From NCBI GenBank assembly GCA_023231105.1, contig JALNWB010000195.1:1-6724 (forward strand): a stretch of 6,724 nt of DNA. The letters run 5' to 3'. The notes below the pieces were generated by a model that was not told the DNA's origin, ran no database searches, and saw only the letters and a program-made list of their open reading frames with translations. The position numbers and the translations under genes were made by a program. Below, piece by piece: positions 6,001 to 6,724 of this stretch. The DNA comes from Ignavibacteriaceae bacterium. GTDB taxonomy: Bacteria > Bacteroidota > Ignavibacteria > Ignavibacteriales > Ignavibacteriaceae. Numbering within the stretch: the stretch's first letter is position 1; the number at the start of each line of letters is the position of its first letter.

Positions 6001-6724
6001 CGCCACAGGGTATGCAAATTGGGCTGCTATCAAAGGTTTGAAGGCTGATGGAATATCCGGGCAGTATGGCGGTTACATGTCGTTCTATACGCGCTTAACC
6101 GGTGTAGGCAGTTCGGAACGCATGAGAATTGATACAAATGGCAATGTGGGCATTGGCGAAACAAATCCGGCTTATTCAAGATTGCATGTCAAATTAACAG
6201 GAGCGGGCATTCAGACTAATACGATTATTGATAATGAGCAGGCCGTGGGAGCTGGCGTTGGTTCTGATATTGCTTTTACGGGCAATGGAACGGCCACCAT
6301 GGGTACGTTAAGATCGGCTTATGAAGATGGTACGGGTACCAATGCCTACGAAGCATTTTTAACAAGAGGTTCGGGTTCGGTTTCGGAAAAAATGAGAATC
6401 TCCGGAGCTGGCTACGTGGGCATCGGCGACACCTCGCCAGCGGCCATGTTGACCGTGGGCAATGGCGATTTGTTCCAGGTGAATTCAACTGGCCATGTCT
6501 TGGGCATAGCGGGAACGGTCGGAGCGCCGACATACTCTTTTACAGGTGACCCGAATACAGGCGTGTATAGTGCTGGCGCTAATGTGCTTGGTTTTGCGAT
6601 CGATGGCTCAACCTTCGCGACTATGGGAAATAATTCTTTAAATCTATATTCATCCAGTGCCGTAGCAGGGTCAAATCTGGCCTTGTCTGACAATTCTAAC
6701 CATAGTTTTATGGTTACCATTGCC
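2..6724 (+). CDS. Giant repetitive tail-fibre-like / S74-type surface adhesin, internal fragment (both ends missing)
   Basis: A single frame is open for 2241 codons from edge to edge, with no stop, start or frameshift; repeats from both ends of the window fall in the same frame. The product is rich in Gly, Thr, Ser, Ala and Asn and almost free of cysteine, as expected for an extracellular beta-rich fibre. Order of parts: GVGIG repeats (residues 43-148), YDLG repeats (167-556), a GVGIG block (644-1158), a non-repetitive aromatic domain (about 1224-1512), a second GVGIG block (1531-2146), then a GDPNTG module near the right edge. These modules are familiar from phage tail fibres and from giant Patescibacteria proteins that usually end in a Peptidase_S74 intramolecular chaperone; that C-terminus is not visible here. 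No signal peptide or membrane segment is seen, but the N-terminus is missing. The likely role is attachment to a cell or surface (inference). It could be a phage gene rather than a chromosomal one. The reading frame is certain; the function is only moderately sure. Confidence 0.93.
29..157 (+). repeat. 43-codon module, copy 1 (SWTIGAD...RLVI...GIGTSSP)
   Basis: Residues 10-52 read SWTIGAD, KFKISSSTALGT, DRLVIDGKG and then the GIGT motif. By hand alignment with the copy at 2057-2185 there is no gap, 35 of 43 residues match, and 88 of 129 bases match. Strand-like segments ending in GxGIGxxxP are typical of fibre shafts, where each unit would add a few beta strands. The module may begin a little further upstream, because the window edge cuts the preceding sequence. 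Confidence 0.85.
128..445 (+). repeat. GVGIG repeat block I (2 copies)
   Basis: There are two copies of the GxVGIGxxxP shaft motif. GRIGIGTSSP starts at 128 and is followed by AKLHI; GNVGIGTTNP starts at 416 and is followed by FKLTVAG. They are 288 bases (96 codons) apart. The stretch between them (residues 53-138) contains GMKIQGAN, AILGFDGN and LQFGTSND, a string of short polar beta-like segments without a specific family I can name. In phage fibres this motif closes one module and the following KLxV strand opens the next. Confidence 0.9.
626..727 (+). repeat. FxGDPxTGxY module, copy 1
   Basis: Residues 209-242 read APSLSFQGDPDTGLY followed by a turn and a strand ending NRFLF. A related copy lies at 6527-6616. 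The consensus (P)xxxFxGDxxTGxYxxxxNxxxF is a common building block of phage tail fibres. It sits between the first and second YDLG copies and is likely one beta-hairpin unit of the shaft. I cannot assign it a binding role. Confidence 0.75.
944..1225 (+). other. Non-repetitive spacer inside the YDLG array
   Basis: Residues 315-408 separate the third and fourth YDLG copies. They contain ARNVTSTGIIYTGATRLTAD, a degenerate echo of the NVSSTNID tail, then PLTLIDEPLTATPAAGTRQG and a segment with FAVGSNPFLDMYAQ and VRFYQTLRPDQNN. The last part looks like a small strand-rich module, but I do not recognise its family. Confidence 0.5.
1478..1531 (+). other. LQQVTD...TTKPI strand motif
   Basis: Residues 493-510 read NLQQVTDIGYVTTKPIRV. 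A motif of the form LQxVTDxGxxTTxPI is widespread in phage tail fibres and related S74-type proteins, where it usually starts a new shaft module. Here it links the GYVSTTSLWVNG tail of the fifth YDLG copy to the sixth copy. It is a single occurrence, and recognition is from memory. Confidence 0.65.
1670..1930 (+). other. Linker module between the YDLG array and GVGIG block II
   Basis: Residues 557-643 start with TGLIKVGNYGTISETGSS and continue through GNAVKASPTLNN, DPGQYIKMVYNAGISFHTN and NTRMLIGLNG, directly before the GNVGIG copy at 1931. The segment QYIKMVYNAGISFHTN...TRMLI resembles the strand-rich stretch that precedes GxVGIG in other fibres, with TRMLI in the place of ERMRI. It marks the switch from one repeat vocabulary to the other. 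No enzymatic motif is visible. Confidence 0.55.
2057..2185 (+). repeat. 43-codon module, copy 2 (SWTMGAD...RLVI...GIGTASP)
   Basis: Residues 686-728 are the gap-free partner of the copy at 29-157, lying 2028 bases (676 codons) downstream. Identity is 35 of 43 residues. Of those 35 shared residues only 10 use the same codon, so the protein sequence is much better kept than the DNA. The sequences beyond the shared unit do not continue to match, so this is a reused module and not part of a larger tandem duplication. Confidence 0.88.
2840..3139 (+). repeat. AAIKG...ENMRI shaft module (copy 1)
   Basis: Residues 947-1046 contain GAMLMLNDSG, GAALVFGN, FAAIKGYLTNGSG, GDITFSSRRA, then TENMRIEG leading to GEVGIG. 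The order (strand; FG; AAIKG; F-strand with Arg; E-x-M-R-I; GxVGIG) repeats at 5819-6169, where the AAIKG-to-ERMRI distance is 32 codons against 33 here. Such modules with ERMRI before GNVGIG are common in phage tail fibres. A structural role is likely (inference). Confidence 0.8.
3230..3475 (+). repeat. ERMTI shaft module (short variant)
   Basis: Residues 1077-1158 hold GTTPNIWVGARGNI, QIGMGYLSG, VIIGHKE, GSIFFATRDV and TERMTITSAG before GYVGIG. The GSIFFATR...ERMTI part matches the second half of the AAIKG module, but the AAIKG part is replaced by different sequence. It ends GVGIG block II. Confidence 0.7.
3530..3598 (+). repeat. Isolated YDLG copy before the central domain
   Basis: YDLGSPSLRWKNLYASGG starts at 3530 and continues into IYASGT. 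It is about 1.9 kb away from the other YDLG copies and stands between the last GVGIG copy of block II and the central domain. It ends like the copy at 893 (YASGT) rather than with NVSSTNID. Confidence 0.8.
3671..4537 (+). other. Central non-repetitive domain (candidate binding head)
   Basis: Residues 1224-1512 are a domain of about 290 residues unlike the flanking repeats. In order: GMNLVANGSGLMGNDYNFS, an F-strand with GSFMWSG, DELIPVDVSKYYRMVGWAK, a likely Asp-rich loop DYDPTNRQ, GVVAFDIDGN, TTLTQALNIGDT...VADSTGW (3992-4057), an aromatic-rich stretch with two cysteines (4070-4198), GTPVRNLYSGSTYKYI, EWTRYEGFIG, FAGTAYVKLMFLPNY and KIRWSDLWLSEMS. The pattern (NLVxNGxG...IPVDxxKxYRxxGW...FDxDGN...TTLxxxLxxGDT...FxxGTxYVKLxFLxNY...WSDLxL) resembles domains inside phage and giant bacterial fibre proteins that I believe adopt a jelly-roll, carbohydrate-binding-like fold. 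No catalytic motif is evident. The fold and ligand are inference; the domain limits are approximate. Confidence 0.7.
4070..4198 (+). other. Aromatic-rich patch with the only cysteine pair
   Basis: These 43 codons contain 10 Tyr and 3 Trp. The patch opens with CLYYSC, a CX4C pair (Cys codons at 4070 and 4085) that supplies the only cysteines I found in the whole fragment. SWWPY follows, then repeated YTYPNYTY-like residues and YVYPNPTWH. A surface-exposed aromatic loop is a plausible glycan- or polymer-contact site, and the cysteines could form a local disulfide outside the cell (both inference). Confidence 0.65.
4559..4591 (+). other. TQTFSGNKTFN re-entry strand
   Basis: Residues 1520-1530, TQTFSGNKTFN, immediately precede GYVGVG. 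The phrase TQTxxGxKTFxG is a common strand in phage tail fibres that starts a shaft segment after a globular domain. It marks where the protein returns from the central domain to the GVGIG repeats. Confidence 0.7.
5819..6169 (+). repeat. AAIKG...ERMRI shaft module (copy 2)
   Basis: Residues 1940-2056 contain SKLEVDSGTA, STVSIESND, GGVLGFGGRYI, WAAIKGLKADG, GGYMSFYTR and SSERMRIDTNG leading to GNVGIG. This is the better-preserved relative of the module at 2840-3139. The phrase AIKG...GYxSFYTR...ERMRIDxxGNVGIG is one of the most familiar signatures of phage tail-fibre shafts, which supports the fibre assignment for the whole gene. Confidence 0.82.
6170..6439 (+). repeat. EKMRI shaft module (short variant)
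   Basis: Residues 2057-2146 hold SRLHVKLTGAG, SDIAFTGNGTATMGTLRSAY, YEAFLTRGSG and SEKMRISGAG before GYVGIG. It has the same ending as the ERMTI module at 3230-3475 (RMxI-x-x-AGYVGIG) with different sequence in its first half. Confidence 0.72.
6527..6616 (+). repeat. FxGDPxTGxY module, copy 2
   Basis: Residues 2176-2205 read TYSFTGDPNTGVYSAGAN followed by VLGFAIDGSTF. This copy is closer to the general phage tail-fibre consensus than the one at 626-727. It is followed to the right edge by another strand-rich stretch, SLNLYSSSAVAGSNLALSDN, and the gene continues out of the window. Confidence 0.8.

Larger units (their letters stand above)
4592..6439 (+). repeat. GVGIG repeat block III (7 copies)
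   Basis: Motif starts: 4592 GYVGVGASP (one residue short), 4871 GAVGIGTTVP, 5237 GDVGINVAAP (degenerate, Gly-Thr replaced by Asn-Val), 5459 GMVGIGTIAP, 5789 GNVGIGTTAP, 6140 GNVGIGETNP and 6410 GYVGIGDTSP. The spacings are 279, 366, 222, 330, 351 and 270 bases. Most are followed by a strand such as PLYVQS, QLEIGS, KLQVNK, PLTVRT, KLEVDS, RLHVKL or MLTVGN. Several modules contain a GxxxxF/L strand set (GESILFSN, YDSLILSNGG, SALSFKAATYG, DIAFTGNG). This is the distal shaft after the central domain. Confidence 0.92.

Noticed and set aside
2362..6720. Several antisense ORFs of 72-127 codons (2362-2589, 2848-3231, 4867-5085, 5104-5343, 5650-5949, 6412-6720) sharing a motif like VVPMPTLP
   Set aside because: The shared motif is the reverse-complement reading of the GNVGIGT codons in a shifted frame (for example gttccgatgccgacg). 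It looks like a conserved protein family but is an artefact of the repeats.
2..6724. Autotransporter, RTX toxin or trimeric autotransporter (YadA-type) adhesin
   Set aside because: I see no GGXGXDXXX calcium repeats, no YadA-type head or stalk heptads and no beta-barrel; the motifs fit tail-fibre/S74-type proteins better, though the ends are missing.

Overview
The whole window is the inside of one very long protein-coding gene on the + strand. The frame starting at base 2 stays open to base 6724: 2241 codons with no stop, and neither the true start nor the true stop is in view. Residue numbers below count from base 2. I see no intergenic DNA, RNA gene, promoter, terminator, CRISPR array or insertion sequence. 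The short ORFs in the other frames are shadows of this gene.

The protein is a modular, repetitive fibre. Two repeat vocabularies dominate. The first is GxVGIGxxxP, usually followed by a KLxV-like strand; it occurs 15 times, in blocks at 128-445, 1931-3475 and 4592-6439. The second is YDLGxxxxYWRxLYA, often followed by NVSSTNID and GYVSTT; it fills 500-1669 and has one more copy at 3530. Smaller recurring modules are FxGDPxTGxY (626-727 and 6527-6616), an AAIKG...ERMRI module leading into GxVGIG, a 43-codon module present at 29-157 and 2057-2185, and one LQQVTD strand. At 3671-4537 a non-repetitive, aromatic-rich domain of about 290 residues interrupts the fibre. It holds the only two cysteines I found in the protein.

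This architecture is that of phage tail-fibre/tail-spike proteins and of the giant S74-type, fibre-like surface proteins common in Patescibacteria (Candidate Phyla Radiation) genomes. The YDLG...YWR...NVSSTNID vocabulary is, from memory, especially typical of Parcubacteria-like genomes, so the best guess is a Patescibacteria chromosome or a phage or prophage of such a host. No in-frame TGA occurs despite very high glycine content, which argues against the TGA=Gly code of Gracilibacteria/Absconditabacteria.

Likely role (inference): a secreted or virion-borne adhesive fibre, in which the beta-rich repeats build a shaft and the central domain is a candidate binding head. The start, any secretion signal and the C-terminal end, where an S74 intramolecular chaperone would be expected, lie outside the window.
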